The notes below the pieces were generated by a model. That model was not told the DNA's origin. It made no database searches and saw only the letters and a program-made list of their open reading frames with translations. Shown one piece after another: positions 1 to 9,396 of a DNA stretch of 64,000 nucleotides; within the stretch, counting starts at the first letter, position 1, and every line of letters begins with the position of its first letter. Source of the stretch: JBBQKI01 sp038326725 (lineage in GTDB: Bacteria > Bacteroidota > Bacteroidia > Flavobacteriales > Flavobacteriaceae); assembly GCA_038326725.1 (NCBI GenBank), contig JBBQKI010000007.1, positions 12,548-76,547 on the forward strand, given 5' to 3'. The position numbers and the translations under genes are program-made.

Positions 1-2044
1 CGTTGATGTGGTTTTTATCAAAAATTTCATAATCCACTGTAAGGCTGGTTTTTAAATAGGTATCGCCCCGCAAGCTCAACGCTTCGTAACCGTAAAATGG
101 CAAAATATTATTGACTTGTTTAAAACCATATCCGCCCAAAAAGAAATCGAGCGATTTGGTATTGTCCGCACCAATTTTAAAACCCCCTTCGGCATCAATC
201 ATGGCAGAAAATTTTTCCAAAAAAGATTTTGCATACCCTATTTTGGCTTGTGCGATGGAAAATTGCTCAAAATCCGGATTCAGTCCTTCCGCAAAAAGAT
301 AAAGATGAAAGTTCCCTTCAAAATAGGCTCCTTTATTGGGGAAAAAACTGTTATCGAATGTGTCGTATTTCAAAAACCCATAGGCACTGTAATAATTGGT
401 ACTTTCAAAAACGGTGCGCGGGTTATTGTTTTCATCAATGCCGATGGATTCCGAAAGATAGCGGAGGTATTTGTGCTCTGCGCCCAAGCCCAGCATAAAA
501 ATTCGTTGGAACAGCGTTTCCACAAAAATTTGATTTGTAAAATCGCTGTATTTAAGTTCAAGCTGGTTTAGCGGAATTTCCTGTTCCGAAACAGTTTCAG
601 GCAAAAGAAAATCCACGGCCACGTTTTTGTCAAAGAAAGTATAACTTGAATTAATGCCCACGCTCCAATAAAATCCTTTATCTATGTAATAATTGAAATT
701 ATACCGTACGTTATCGCCCACTATAAAATCCAATGAAGCAATATCGTTATTGGTGAAAAGCCTTTTCCGCGTCAAATTGATAATTGCCGCCGTCTTGTAA
801 AGATCGTCAAAATGTGCGCCCAACCTCAGGAACATTTTTGAATCGTTCTCTCTTAGGTTTATTCGTAACGTACTTCCTTCAGCCTCATTTTCTATTACCC
901 TGTAATTTATATCCTGAAAATTTCCGGTGGCTGAAAGGTTATTGATACCCTCGCTCAAATTGGTATACGTGGTATGGGTTGGCGCGCGAAGTTTAAGTTT
1001 CCCCAAAACATAGGCACGGGTATAGTTTTCATTGCCCTCTATTTCAACATTTTTCACATAAAGTGAATCTTTCACCAAAAAATCAATCTTTTCCCTATTT
1101 ACGGTTTTTTGCCGAAGGGCCAAATTTTCCAGTTCGGTTTTAAAAATATTTGCGGCTTCTTCGCCGGCATCAATTATTTTTCTGCCGGAATCAAAGGAAA
1201 TCACGGAAAACTCTTCAATATCCGGATTTATGTAAATATCGGTTTTTTCACTCTTCTTCCCCATATCGCGGATGGTGCGGAAGTTATTTATTTGAACGAG
1301 TACATCCAAACCGGACTGCAAACTTTCGCGATTCTTGAGACTGTCCTGCACATCAACTCCAATGATGATGTCCATCCCCTTTGCACGAATTTCGTCCACC
1401 GGGTAATTGTTTGTTACGCCCCCGTCCACCAAAACCCTGTCGTTTATTACAACGGGGCTGAAAAGCGTTGGTAATGCCCCACTTGCGGAAACGGCACGGG
1501 GCAAATAGCCTTTGTCCAAAATTACGGCCCTACCGGTTTCCACATCTGTGGCGATGCAAAAAAAAGGCGTGGGCAGTTTGCTGAAATCTTCAATATGGCT
1601 TACGTGACCAGTTAGGCGCGACAAGAGATTGTACACATTTTGTCCTTTGGAAAGCCCGGAGGGAAACCCGATCTTAAATTTGTCAAAAGGGAGCACCAGT
1701 GCATATTTTTCCGAAACATCCTTTTCATAAAACGTTTTGGCGCTACGCGGGATTTCATCTTGTATGAGAGTGCTGAAATTTACGCTGTTGAAAATGGAAT
1801 CCATTTCTTTGGCGGAATATCCGGCGGCATACAAAGCCCCAACAATCGCACCCATACTGGTCCCGCCAATATAATCGATACGGATTCCGGCCTCTTCGAT
1901 TGCTTTTATTGCGCCAATGTGCGCCAACCCTTTTGCCCCCCCACCACTTAAAACAAGGCCAACCTTTATATCTTCCCCCGTTTTTTCCTGTGAAAAAACA
2001 AGGCTAGCGAAAAAGAAGGAAAAAATTAAAAGTAAAGGCTTCAT
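1..2044 (-). CDS. Patatin-like phospholipase with C-terminal outer-membrane barrel (3' end cut by window)
   Basis: Seen by translating the minus strand from an ATG at 2044, which overlaps the uvrC stop (ATGA). The frame stays open to the window edge, about 681 codons. A signal peptide (MKPLLLIFSFFFASLVFSQ) is followed by the patatin oxyanion loop SGGGAKGLAHIG, the nucleophile motif GGTSMG and the catalytic aspartate motif VDGGVTNNYP, giving a Ser-Asp dyad hydrolase in the first ~230 residues. A POTRA-like stretch (YVKNVEIEGNENYTRAYVLG) and a long aromatic, alternating beta region follow, like the BamA/TamA surface-antigen barrel. Family knowledge: such PlpD-like proteins of Bacteroidota are predicted outer-membrane (phospho)lipases. 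Substrate and side of action are unknown. Probably cotranscribed with uvrC. Confidence 0.9.
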   Translation of the reverse strand, partial: MKPLLLIFSFFFASLVFSQEKTGEDIKVGLVLSGGGAKGLAHIGAIKAIEEAGIRIDYIGGTSMGAIVGALYAAGYSAKEMDSIFNSVNFSTLIQDEIPRSAKTFYEKDVSEKYALVLPFDKFKIGFPSGLSKGQNVYNLLSRLTGHVSHIEDFSKLPTPFFCIATDVETGRAVILDKGYLPRAVSASGALPTLFSPVVINDRVLVDGGVTNNYPVDEIRAKGMDIIIGVDVQDSLKNRESLQSGLDVLVQINNFRTIRDMGKKSEKTDIYINPDIEEFSVISFDSGRKIIDAGEEAANIFKTELENLALRQKTVNREKIDFLVKDSLYVKNVEIEGNENYTRAYVLGKLKLRAPTHTTYTNLSEGINNLSATGNFQDINYRVIENEAEGSTLRINLRENDSKMFLRLGAHFDDLYKTAAIINLTRKRLFTNNDIASLDFIVGDNVRYNFNYYIDKGFYWSVGINSSYTFFDKNVAVDFLLPETVSEQEIPLNQLELKYSDFTNQIFVETLFQRIFMLGLGAEHKYLRYLSESIGIDENNNPRTVFESTNYYSAYGFLKYDTFDNSFFPNKGAYFEGNFHLYLFAEGLNPDFEQFSIAQAKIGYAKSFLEKFSAMIDAEGGFKIGADNTKSLDFFLGGYGFKQVNNILPFYGYEALSLRGDTYLKTSLTVDYEIFDKNHIN

Positions 2045-3837
2045 TTAATTTGCTGAAAATGGGTTATAATTCTGTTTGCCCGGCTTGCGCCAACCACTTC
2101 TGCAAGAGCCTCGAAACTTTGGTTTGAAATTCGCTTTGTGCTTTTAAAATGTTTCAATAACGTAATCATTGTTTTTTCTCCAATACCGGGAATGGTTTCC
2201 AGTTGATTATTTAACGCTTCCTTGCTCCTTTTGTTTCGGTGGAAGGTGATTCCAAAACGGTGAGCTTCGTTTCGCAATTGCTGTATTATTTTTAAAGTTT
2301 CCGATTTTTTATCAAGGTACAACGGAACGGGGTCATCCGGATAAAAAAGCTCTTCCAATCTCTTTGCAATTCCCACGATGGCTATTTTTCTGCGCAAGCC
2401 CAGTATTTCCAAACTTTTCAAGGCAGAGGACAATTGTCCTTTTCCCCCATCAATGATGATAAGTTGCGGCAAAGGTTGCTCTTCATCCAGCATTCTTTTG
2501 TAGCGGCGGTAAACCACTTCTTCCATCGAAGCGAAATCATCGGGACCTTCCACGGTTTTTATATTGAATTTACGGTAATCTTTCTTGCTTGGTTTCCCAT
2601 TCTTAAAAACCACGCATGCCGCCACGGGATTTGTGCCTTGAATGTTACTGTTGTCGAAACATTCGATGTGGCGAGGCTCTTCACTTAACCGCAAATCTTT
2701 TTTCATTTGTGCCATGATGCGTTTTTCGTGCCGGTCCGGGTCCACTATTTTCGCTTGCTTGAATTTGTCCATCCTGTAATATTTTGCATTGCGGATGGAG
2801 AGTTCCAAAATCTTCTTTTTATCGCCAAGTTTCGGGACGTGCACTTTTATTTCTTCCCCTACTTCCACTGGAAAGGGAACGTAGATTTCTTGGGTAATGG
2901 AATTAAACCGTTGCCGGATTTCCACAATGGCAAGCTGCAAAAGCTCTTCATCGCTTTCGTCCAGTTTCTTTTTTATTTCCATGGTGTGCGAACGGATGAT
3001 GGCACCGAATGAAAGTTGAAGAAAATTGACATAAGCATAACCTTCATCTGAAACAATGGAGAATACATCCACATTATTTATTTTCGGATTTACCACTGTG
3101 GATTTTGATTGATAATTTTCAAGAATATCTATCTTCTCTTTTATCCGTTGGGCTTCTTCAAATTTTAAGTTTTCTGCCAAGGTTTTCATTTGGTTCCTAA
3201 ATTGGTAAAGGGATTCCTTGAAATTTCCTTTTACGATGTTGCGGATAGCTTCCATATTTTCATTGTATTCCTCTTCCGAATATAAAGCCTCACAAGGCCC
3301 GGTGCAATTGCCTAAATGATATTCTAAGCAAACTTTATATTTTCCTGCCCTTATTTTTTCTTCGGCGAGGTCATAATTGCAAGTGCGCAAAGGATACAAC
3401 CCTTTTATTAGTTCGAGCAGCGTGTGGACGGTACGCATGCTTGTGTAAGGGCCATAATATTCAGAGCCGTCGCGGATCATCCGCCGTGTTGGAAAAACAC
3501 GGGGGAAGCGTTCATTTTTGATACAGATCCACGGATAGGTTTTATCGTCTTTCAGCATCACGTTATAGCGCGGCTGGTATTTTTTAATAAGGTTGTTTTC
3601 CAGCAAAAGCGCATCGGTTTCGGTGGTAACAACTATATGCCGGATGGTCTCGATTTTTTTTACCATCATTCGGGTTTTCCCGGTATCCTGTAGTTTGTTG
3701 AAATAGGAAGCTACCCGTTTTTTTAGGTTTTTGGCTTTGCCAACGTACAGCAATTTTCCTTCGTTATCATAATATTGATAAACGCCGGGGCCGTCGGGAA
3801 GGGAAGAAATTTGGAGCGGGATGGATATTTCAGCCAT
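2041..3837 (-). CDS. uvrC: UvrABC excinuclease subunit C
   Basis: 598 residues, the usual UvrC length. An N-terminal GIY-YIG nuclease domain (GVYQYYDNEGKLLYVGKAKN, about residues 18-37) makes the 3' incision. A UVR motif (EEAQRIKEKIDIL) in the middle is the UvrB contact. An RNase H-like nuclease domain with ECFDNSNIQGT and IIIDGGKGQL makes the 5' incision, and a C-terminal helix-hairpin-helix (TIPGIGEKTMITLLKHF) binds DNA. It acts with UvrA and UvrB in nucleotide excision repair. The ATG at 3837 fits homologues. The gene is first in a probable two-gene unit with the patatin gene, which starts inside its stop codon. A TATCTTTG box lies only 5 bases upstream of the ATG, so the transcript may be nearly leaderless. 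Confidence 0.97.
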   Translation of the reverse strand: MAEISIPLQISSLPDGPGVYQYYDNEGKLLYVGKAKNLKKRVASYFNKLQDTGKTRMMVKKIETIRHIVVTTETDALLLENNLIKKYQPRYNVMLKDDKTYPWICIKNERFPRVFPTRRMIRDGSEYYGPYTSMRTVHTLLELIKGLYPLRTCNYDLAEEKIRAGKYKVCLEYHLGNCTGPCEALYSEEEYNENMEAIRNIVKGNFKESLYQFRNQMKTLAENLKFEEAQRIKEKIDILENYQSKSTVVNPKINNVDVFSIVSDEGYAYVNFLQLSFGAIIRSHTMEIKKKLDESDEELLQLAIVEIRQRFNSITQEIYVPFPVEVGEEIKVHVPKLGDKKKILELSIRNAKYYRMDKFKQAKIVDPDRHEKRIMAQMKKDLRLSEEPRHIECFDNSNIQGTNPVAACVVFKNGKPSKKDYRKFNIKTVEGPDDFASMEEVVYRRYKRMLDEEQPLPQLIIIDGGKGQLSSALKSLEILGLRRKIAIVGIAKRLEELFYPDDPVPLYLDKKSETLKIIQQLRNEAHRFGITFHRNKRSKEALNNQLETIPGIGEKTMITLLKHFKSTKRISNQSFEALAEVVGASRANRIITHFQQIK

Positions 3838-3842
3838 GATTG

Positions 3843-3850
3843 CAAAGATA
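3843..3850 (-). promoter_or_regulatory. Candidate -7 box (TATCTTTG) of uvrC
   Basis: Reads TATCTTTG on the minus strand, matching the Bacteroidota consensus TAnnTTTG. It ends 5 bases before the uvrC ATG, so initiation would give a very short or absent leader. No good TTTG -33 box is seen at the usual spacing. Confidence 0.4.
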
Positions 3851-4036
3851 ATCGATGTTTTGATTTTGGTTCATTAATTCAGGAACCAATAAAATTGAAA
3901 CTCTAAAAATGAAAATGAAAAAATTGCCCATTGTTTAAATGTTGGACCGGATGCTTTTGCTCTAAAATTTTTTGGAAATTTGGGTAGCACAATTTATTAC
4001 CCTATTTTTAAGAAAATGTTTTTATCAAATTTGATT

Positions 4037-5116
4037 ATGAAAAATCTGCTGACTTTTGCCTGTTTGATTTTTAATATTTTATTGGGTCATTCACAATTCA
4101 CCGCCATTCCCGATCCCAATTTTGAAGATTATTTGGAACAAAATGGCATGGGTGATGGCGTGGCCGGGAACGGGCAGGTGCTTACTGCTAATATTAACAC
4201 GGTAACCGAATTGTTGGTAAATATGCAAAACTTATCCGATCTTACCGGGATCGAAGATTTTACAGAATTGGAACGTTTGGGATGCGCCTTTAATAATTTG
4301 ACAACGTTAGATCTCAGCAACAACCATCAACTTATTGAGATGGGCTGTACTGCCAATTCCCTAACAAGTTTAAACATAACACAGAGCCCAAACCTTGAAA
4401 TCCTTTATTGTGATGAAAATTTTTTGACGGAACTGGACCTTACCCAAAACCCAAATCTCGTTCAAGTGTATTGCGATTGGAATATGTTGACGGCGTTGGA
4501 CATTACCCAGAATCCGAATATTTACCTGCTCTGGTGTGACCATAATTTTATCGAGGGTTTTTTTGATACTTCACAGAATATTGAACTGAATGACCTTACC
4601 TGTCTTTATAATAATATTACAGGATTTGACCTTTCACAAAATATAAATCTTGGTTCTTTTGGAGCCGCTTCAAATCCCTTAGAAGAATTAGATGTTCGCA
4701 ATGGCAACAATGAAAACCTCTACATCGATGTTACAGATTCCAACGGATTAAGGTGCATTCTCGTGGATGACGCCAGTGCCACCTATCTTGATGATTGGCT
4801 AAAAGATCCCGGAACCACCTTTGTTAACAACCAACAGGAGTGTGATGCGCTGGGGGTGGCTGATACAGAAAACCAAAATTTTTCAATGTACCCAAACCCG
4901 GCATCCAAGGAGGTTTTCTTGGCCTTTCCCGACCAAGCGTATAATGGTTTGGTTACGGTATCCAACAATTTAGGGCAAGTTTTGGAAAGAAAAGAACAAG
5001 TGGAAACTGCAACGGTAATGGCCATGGATGTTTCCGGCTATGCCCCGGGAATTTATTTTGTAACGCTCAAAGCGGGAAACGACATTACGACCAAAAAGTT
5101 GGTGGTGCAATTATAG
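4037..5116 (+). CDS. Secreted leucine-rich-repeat-like protein with T9SS type A sorting domain
   Basis: Start chosen at the ATG of 4037 because the next residues form a clean signal peptide (MKNLLTFACLIFNILLGHSQ); the frame is open back to 3980, but those residues are not signal-like. 359 residues. The body carries about six repeats of ~21 residues with the pattern LTxLDLTQNPNLxxLxCDxN, which resemble internalin-type or Bacteroidota LRRs; a recurring Cys-Asp-x-Asn follows each strand. The last ~80 residues are a T9SS sorting domain: FSMYPNPASKEVF, then GLVTVSNNLGQVL, GIYFVTLKAG and KKLVVQL. Predicted to be secreted and anchored at the cell surface or released. Ligand unknown. It stands alone, followed by the rimK cluster. 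Confidence 0.88.
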   Translation: MKNLLTFACLIFNILLGHSQFTAIPDPNFEDYLEQNGMGDGVAGNGQVLTANINTVTELLVNMQNLSDLTGIEDFTELERLGCAFNNLTTLDLSNNHQLIEMGCTANSLTSLNITQSPNLEILYCDENFLTELDLTQNPNLVQVYCDWNMLTALDITQNPNIYLLWCDHNFIEGFFDTSQNIELNDLTCLYNNITGFDLSQNINLGSFGAASNPLEELDVRNGNNENLYIDVTDSNGLRCILVDDASATYLDDWLKDPGTTFVNNQQECDALGVADTENQNFSMYPNPASKEVFLAFPDQAYNGLVTVSNNLGQVLERKEQVETATVMAMDVSGYAPGIYFVTLKAGNDITTKKLVVQL

Positions 5117-5241
5117 GTTTTACTAAATTGAAGCTATAAAAAGTGCTATCTATCCCCCTAAATGTTAATTATGGATTAAAATTTTTGACCACTCAATAGC
5201 CGTTTCCCTTTTTCCCTAAATTGCATCACCAATCCCCCTAA

Positions 5242-6114
5242 ATGAAAATTGCCATACTTTCCCGGAACGAAGCCCTTTATTCCACCAAAAGCCTTTTAAA
5301 AGCGGGCGAATTGGCAAACCATACAATCGAGGTTTTGGATCCCGGCTATTGTAACCTATCCACCGAAAAGGGAAAAGCCGTGCTTTATTACCACGATGAA
5401 ATTATCGATGATATTGACGCCATAATCCCAAGGATTGGTACTTCCAATACCTATTTGGGGACTTCCGTGGTTCGCCATTTTGAGGCCATGAATGTTTTTA
5501 CGGTGGTGTCGGCGGATGGTATAACCCATTCGCGGGATAAATGGACAAGCGCGCAACTACTTGCAAAAGTAGGAATTGCCACCCCAAAAACGGTACTGCC
5601 TTCTTCTTTGGAAATTGAAGAACAATTGAAACTTTTTTTAGGAAAACCCATAATTATCAAATTGTTGGAAGGCACCCACGGTGAAGGTGTGATTTTGACC
5701 GAAAACCTTCAAAATGCCCTGGCAGTAATTGAAACCCTGAATGCTACAGGCGCAAAATTCCTACTTCAGGAATATATCGAAGAAGCCAAGGGGGGAGATG
5801 TTCGGGTAATTGTTGTGGATGGGGAGGCCGTGGGCGCCATGAAACGACAATGCAAAGTGGGGGAATTCCGCTCCAACCTTCATAGGGGCGGGACTTCTGA
5901 AAATATTAAATTAACCTCCGCAGAGGAAAAACTTTCCATTAATGCAGCCAAAGCTTTGGGCATGGGGGTTTGTGGCGTGGACTTGTTGCAATCAAAACGA
6001 GGTCCGTTAGTGGTGGAACTGAACAGCACCCCGGGACTGGAAGGCATTGAAAACACCACGGGAAAGGACATTTCAACAACCATCATCCGTTATATTGAAA
6101 GAAGTGTGCACTGA
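5242..6114 (+). CDS. rimK: RimK-family ATP-grasp glutamate ligase, first copy
   Basis: 290 residues, typical RimK length. Glycine-rich ATP loop LLEGTHGEGV at 141-150, substrate/ATP motif FRSNLHRGG at 209-217, metal-binding ELNSTPGLEG at 259-268, and the N-terminal PRIGTSNTY typical of the family. Family knowledge: RimK adds L-glutamate, one residue at a time, to the C-terminus of ribosomal protein S6; relatives make other peptide bonds to an amino acid or poly-amino-acid chain. First gene of a same-strand cluster with a RimB-type protease, a second RimK-like ligase (clearly homologous along its whole length) and an AstE-like hydrolase. Which copy, if either, modifies S6 cannot be told from sequence. 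Confidence 0.92.
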   Translation: MKIAILSRNEALYSTKSLLKAGELANHTIEVLDPGYCNLSTEKGKAVLYYHDEIIDDIDAIIPRIGTSNTYLGTSVVRHFEAMNVFTVVSADGITHSRDKWTSAQLLAKVGIATPKTVLPSSLEIEEQLKLFLGKPIIIKLLEGTHGEGVILTENLQNALAVIETLNATGAKFLLQEYIEEAKGGDVRVIVVDGEAVGAMKRQCKVGEFRSNLHRGGTSENIKLTSAEEKLSINAAKALGMGVCGVDLLQSKRGPLVVELNSTPGLEGIENTTGKDISTTIIRYIERSVH

Positions 6115-6206
6115 TATTTTTAAAAATCAATAAAAATAAGCCCCAAAGAAGGTTAAATATTGGATTGGCTTTTTAGTATATTGCATGTATAAAAAATCCC
6201 CATTCA

Positions 6207-6632
6207 TTGAAAAGGCACATAGGCAGGTTTGATAAAGCAGATTTTCCCCTACTCGATTTTTTCGATATTGAAATAAAAATCGATACGGGCGCATTTACTT
6301 CATCCATTCATTGCAAAAACATGAAAGTGGAAGATAATTATTTGAAATGCAATTTTCTGGATGAAGAGCATCCAATGTATCATGGCCGAGAAATCGTCTT
6401 TGATGAATACGACGTTAAAGTGGTGAAAAGCAGCAACGGTAGTGCGGAGGCCCGCTACCGGATAGAAACCGAAATTGTAATTTTCGGAGAAACGCATTCC
6501 ATCTTTTTGACCCTGAGCGACCGCGAGGAAATGCGTTTCCCTGTATTGTTGGGCAGGAATTTTTTAAGCAAAAAATTTATGGTGGATATCAATAAAACCA
6601 ATCTTTCTTTTAAATTAAAAAACACAAAATGA
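6207..6632 (+). CDS. RimB-like retropepsin-fold protease (ATP-dependent zinc protease family)
   Basis: 141 residues. The start must be the TTG at 6207, since the next in-frame ATG would remove the catalytic motif [13 protein letters not shown] (DTGA at residues 26-29). The C-terminal [17 protein letters not shown] is the second conserved block of this family. Family knowledge: RimB-type proteins have the aspartic (retropepsin) fold despite the name 'ATP-dependent zinc protease', and in Pseudomonas RimB trims the glutamates added to S6 by RimK. It overlaps the second rimK by 4 bases (ATGA), so the two are probably translationally coupled. Inferred role: counter-enzyme to one or both neighbouring ligases. 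Gene symbol withheld because the role is inferred. Confidence 0.88.
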   Translation: MKRHIGRFDKADFPLLDFFDIEIKIDTGAFTSSIHCKNMKVEDNYLKCNFLDEEHPMYHGREIVFDEYDVKVVKSSNGSAEARYRIETEIVIFGETHSIFLTLSDREEMRFPVLLGRNFLSKKFMVDINKTNLSFKLKNTK

Positions 6633-7501
6633 ACATAAAAATTTTATCGGCAAACCCAAACCTCTATTCCACCAAACGTTTGGTGGAAGCCGCAAAAAAA
6701 CGAAAACATAATGCTGAGGTCATAAATCACACGAAGTGCGACATCGTAATCGAGAAAAAAAACCCCAGTGTTTATTATCGGGGCGTAAAACTGGATCATA
6801 CCGATGCCATCATTCCCAGGATTGGGGCTTCGGTCACTTTTTATGGCACGGCAGTAGTTCGGCAGTTTGAAATGATGCACGTTTTCACCACCACCGAATC
6901 CCAAGCATTGGTGCGGTCTCGGGATAAGTTAAGAAGTTTGCAAGTGCTTTCCCGCGCCGGACTGGGATTGCCAAAAACGGTTTTCACCAACTATTCCAGA
7001 AACACCCACGACGTAATAGAACACGTGGGCCGAGCGCCTTTGATCATCAAACTTTTGGAGGGCACCCAAGGTTTAGGTGTGGTTTTGGCCGAAACCAAAA
7101 AAGCAGCAGAATCAGTGTTGGAAGCCTTTAATGGGTTGCAGGCCCGTGTGATTGTGCAGGAATTTATAAAAGAAGCGGGGGGTGCGGATATTCGTGCGTT
7201 TATTGTTGACGGTCAAATAGTTGGGGCCATGAAAAGGCAGGCAAAAGATGGCGAATTCCGTTCAAACCTACACAGGGGCGGCACGGCAACGGTTATCAAA
7301 CTTACCGATGAAGAAGAAACCGCAGCTTTAAAAGCTGCAAAAGCTTTGGGATTGGGAATTGCCGGGGTAGATATGTTGCAATCTTCGCGCGGGCCGTTGA
7401 TTATTGAAGTAAATTCCTCGCCGGGCCTTGAAGGAATTGAAGCTGCTACTGGGAAGGATATCGCAAATACGATTATAAAATATATAGAACGCAACGTTTA
7501 A
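6629..7501 (+). CDS. rimK: RimK-family ATP-grasp glutamate ligase, second copy
   Basis: 290 residues, same length as the copy at 5242 and alignable from end to end. Shared blocks are [33 protein letters not shown] and GLEGIE; they differ mainly in the N-terminal third and in the glycine loop (GTQGLGV here, GTHGEGV in copy 1). The metal-binding [13 protein letters not shown] motif reads [10 protein letters not shown]. An ATP-dependent alpha-L-glutamate ligase or related peptide ligase is expected. It starts inside the stop of the RimB-like gene and ends 2 bases before the AstE-like gene, a tight operon. The pattern suggests tandem duplication followed by specialisation, or two ligases with different acceptors. 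Confidence 0.92.
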   Translation: MNIKILSANPNLYSTKRLVEAAKKRKHNAEVINHTKCDIVIEKKNPSVYYRGVKLDHTDAIIPRIGASVTFYGTAVVRQFEMMHVFTTTESQALVRSRDKLRSLQVLSRAGLGLPKTVFTNYSRNTHDVIEHVGRAPLIIKLLEGTQGLGVVLAETKKAAESVLEAFNGLQARVIVQEFIKEAGGADIRAFIVDGQIVGAMKRQAKDGEFRSNLHRGGTATVIKLTDEEETAALKAAKALGLGIAGVDMLQSSRGPLIIEVNSSPGLEGIEAATGKDIANTIIKYIERNV

Positions 7502-7503
7502 GC

Positions 7504-8505
7504 ATGCCGAAAAAACCGGAACAGGATATTGTAATTTTAAACGAAAGGATCGCCTTGGGCGAAAGTAAAATAGTGGATTTCAGCATCGCCAAGCTTTATA
7601 CGGCCACTAAAGTTGAAATCCCCATCATAATCGAACGCTCAAAAATCCCCGGGCCGACGGTATTGATCACGGCAGGTATTCATGGTGATGAAATAAACGG
7701 GGTGGAAATAGTTCGCCAACTCATCGCCCGAAAAATGAACAAGCCCAAATGTGGCACTATAATTTGCATCCCAATCCTCAACATTTTCGGTTTCCTAAAC
7801 GGCGACCGTTCCTTCCCCGATGGCAGGGATTTGAACCGTGTTTTTCCGGGAACTCAAACCGGCTCTTTGGCAAGCCGTGTGGCATATCATTTCACAAAAA
7901 AAGTACTTCCGCATGCCGATTATTGTTTCGACTTTCATACCGGGGGTGCCAGCCGTTTTAATGCAGCCCAGGTTCGTATAAAACCAGGGGATGAAAAATT
8001 ACTTGAACTTGCCAAAATTTTCAACGCACCTTTTACTTTATTTTCAAACAATATTGAAAAATCCTACCGCTCTACTTGTTTTAAAATGGGAATCCCAATT
8101 TTACTTTTTGAAGGAGGAAGATCCCGCGAAAGCAGTAAAATTATAGTAAAAGAAGGAGTGGATGGCGTTATGAGGGTGTTGAAACATTTGGGGATGCTCG
8201 CCAACAGGCATCATCCTACCATACCTTCTTCAAAAACAGTAATCATAAAAAAAAGTCGTTGGGTTCGTGCTCAAAGAAGCGGCTTGTTGCACGTTAAAAT
8301 TGACATCAATAAACACGTGGAAAAAGGGGAATTCTTGGCTACAATTACGGATCCGTATGGGAAAACACGTTTTAAGGTAACTTCACCCAACGAAGGCTAC
8401 ATAATCAATGTGAACCTTTCGCCCATTGTTTATCAAGGAGATGCCATTTTTCATGTTTCAACTGAAAATAGCATTGAGGTTGAAAGCGAAGAAATGGAAG
8501 ATTGA
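7504..8505 (+). CDS. Succinylglutamate desuccinylase/aspartoacylase-family zinc hydrolase
   Basis: 333 residues. Zinc ligands of the AstE/AspA family are visible: GIHGDE (His60, Glu63) and DFHTGG (His145), with the conserved substrate motif DGRDLNRVFPG at 106-116. The C-terminal ~80 residues form a small beta domain (KIDINKHVEKGEFLATI) as in longer members. Family knowledge: these enzymes cleave N-acyl groups from aspartate or glutamate, or related amide bonds. It lies 2 bases after the second rimK, and the 5-formyltetrahydrofolate cyclo-ligase ATG follows by 2 bases. Because it sits with glutamate ligases, it may remove a terminal amino acid or an acyl cap; that is inference. Confidence 0.9.
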   Translation: MPKKPEQDIVILNERIALGESKIVDFSIAKLYTATKVEIPIIIERSKIPGPTVLITAGIHGDEINGVEIVRQLIARKMNKPKCGTIICIPILNIFGFLNGDRSFPDGRDLNRVFPGTQTGSLASRVAYHFTKKVLPHADYCFDFHTGGASRFNAAQVRIKPGDEKLLELAKIFNAPFTLFSNNIEKSYRSTCFKMGIPILLFEGGRSRESSKIIVKEGVDGVMRVLKHLGMLANRHHPTIPSSKTVIIKKSRWVRAQRSGLLHVKIDINKHVEKGEFLATITDPYGKTRFKVTSPNEGYIINVNLSPIVYQGDAIFHVSTENSIEVESEEMED

Positions 8506-8507
8506 AC

Positions 8508-9068
8508 ATGGAAAAGGCAAAACTCCGGGCAACATATAAAAAACTGCGCGAAAACATTTCCGAAGATTTTATTGAAGATAACAGCCTACAAATAGCCAAC
8601 AATGTGTTGAAACTTCCAATTTGGGACAAAACCTATTATCATCTTTTTTTGAGTATTCCCGGAAAAAAAGAAGTGGAGACCCATTATTTATTGCACATCC
8701 TTCAAGGCAAGGATAAAAGTGTTGTCCTTTCCAAAGCAGATTTTGAAAACCATACATTATCACATATCCTTTTGCAGGAAAACACGCTCATAAAACCCTC
8801 GGCCCACGGCATTCCCGAACCGGTTTCGGGAATCGAAATTCCCCCGAAAAACCTAGAGGTAGTTTTTGTGCCCTTGCTTGCTTATGATTTTAAGGGCCAT
8901 CGCATTGGATACGGTAAAGGTTTTTACGACAGATTTTTGGCAGAATGCAGCCCCGAAGTAATTTTGGTCGGGCTTTCATTTTTTGAGCCGGAAAAAGAAA
9001 TTCTTTTTGAAAACACGGATGTGCCATTGAATTTTTGTGTTACCCCGAAAAATATTCATCCTTTTTAA
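8508..9068 (+). CDS. 5-formyltetrahydrofolate cyclo-ligase
   Basis: 186 residues from the ATG at 8508 (MEKAKLRATYKKLREN); a TTG at 8502 is possible but overlaps the upstream stop. The family signature is present in the C-terminal half: VFVPLLAYDFKGHRIGYGKG followed by FYDRFL, the ATP and folate-binding block. N-terminal KLRATYKKLREN matches the basic start of this family. The enzyme converts 5-formyl-THF to 5,10-methenyl-THF with ATP hydrolysis in the cytoplasm. It closes the rimK cluster by position only; no metabolic link with the ligases is evident. Confidence 0.93.
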   Translation: MEKAKLRATYKKLRENISEDFIEDNSLQIANNVLKLPIWDKTYYHLFLSIPGKKEVETHYLLHILQGKDKSVVLSKADFENHTLSHILLQENTLIKPSAHGIPEPVSGIEIPPKNLEVVFVPLLAYDFKGHRIGYGKGFYDRFLAECSPEVILVGLSFFEPEKEILFENTDVPLNFCVTPKNIHPF

Positions 9069-9114
9069 AAATATCCCATTATCTTTATAATCAACAATTA
9101 ACCAAATTAAAAAA

Positions 9115-9396
9115 ATGGAAACAACAAACACTCCCATGGGAAACCCACCGGACAATAATCTTGTTTGGGCAATTTTATGTACCGTATTGTGCTGCCTGCC
9201 ATTGGGCATTGTATCAATTATTAAAGCCACTAAAGTAAAAGAGCTATGGCTGCAGGGCGACACCATTGGCGCTCAGAAAGCTGCCGATGATGCCAAGAAA
9301 TGGGCAATTTGGGGCGCTGTTATCGCGATTGGCCTTTGGATTATTTATTTTGTTTTAATTTTTGCAGGGATCGCCAGTGGTTTTATGGCAGTCTAA
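9115..9396 (+). CDS. CD225/dispanin-family small membrane protein
   Basis: 93 residues with two hydrophobic segments: WAILCTVLCCLPLGIVSII (about 20-38) and WGAVIAIGLWIIYFVLIFAG (about 66-85). The block NNLVWAILCTVLCCLPLGI, KATKVKELWLQGD and AQKAADDAKKWAIWG is the CD225 (interferon-induced transmembrane/dispanin) pattern, including the double cysteine after the first helix. Bacterial members are of unknown function. The next gene is a DUF2752 membrane protein overlapping it, a pairing common in Bacteroidota. Confidence 0.88.
   Translation: METTNTPMGNPPDNNLVWAILCTVLCCLPLGIVSIIKATKVKELWLQGDTIGAQKAADDAKKWAIWGAVIAIGLWIIYFVLIFAGIASGFMAV

Noticed and set aside
3980..4036. Earlier start of the LRR protein
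   Set aside because: The upstream residues do not form a signal peptide, whereas the ATG at 4037 does.
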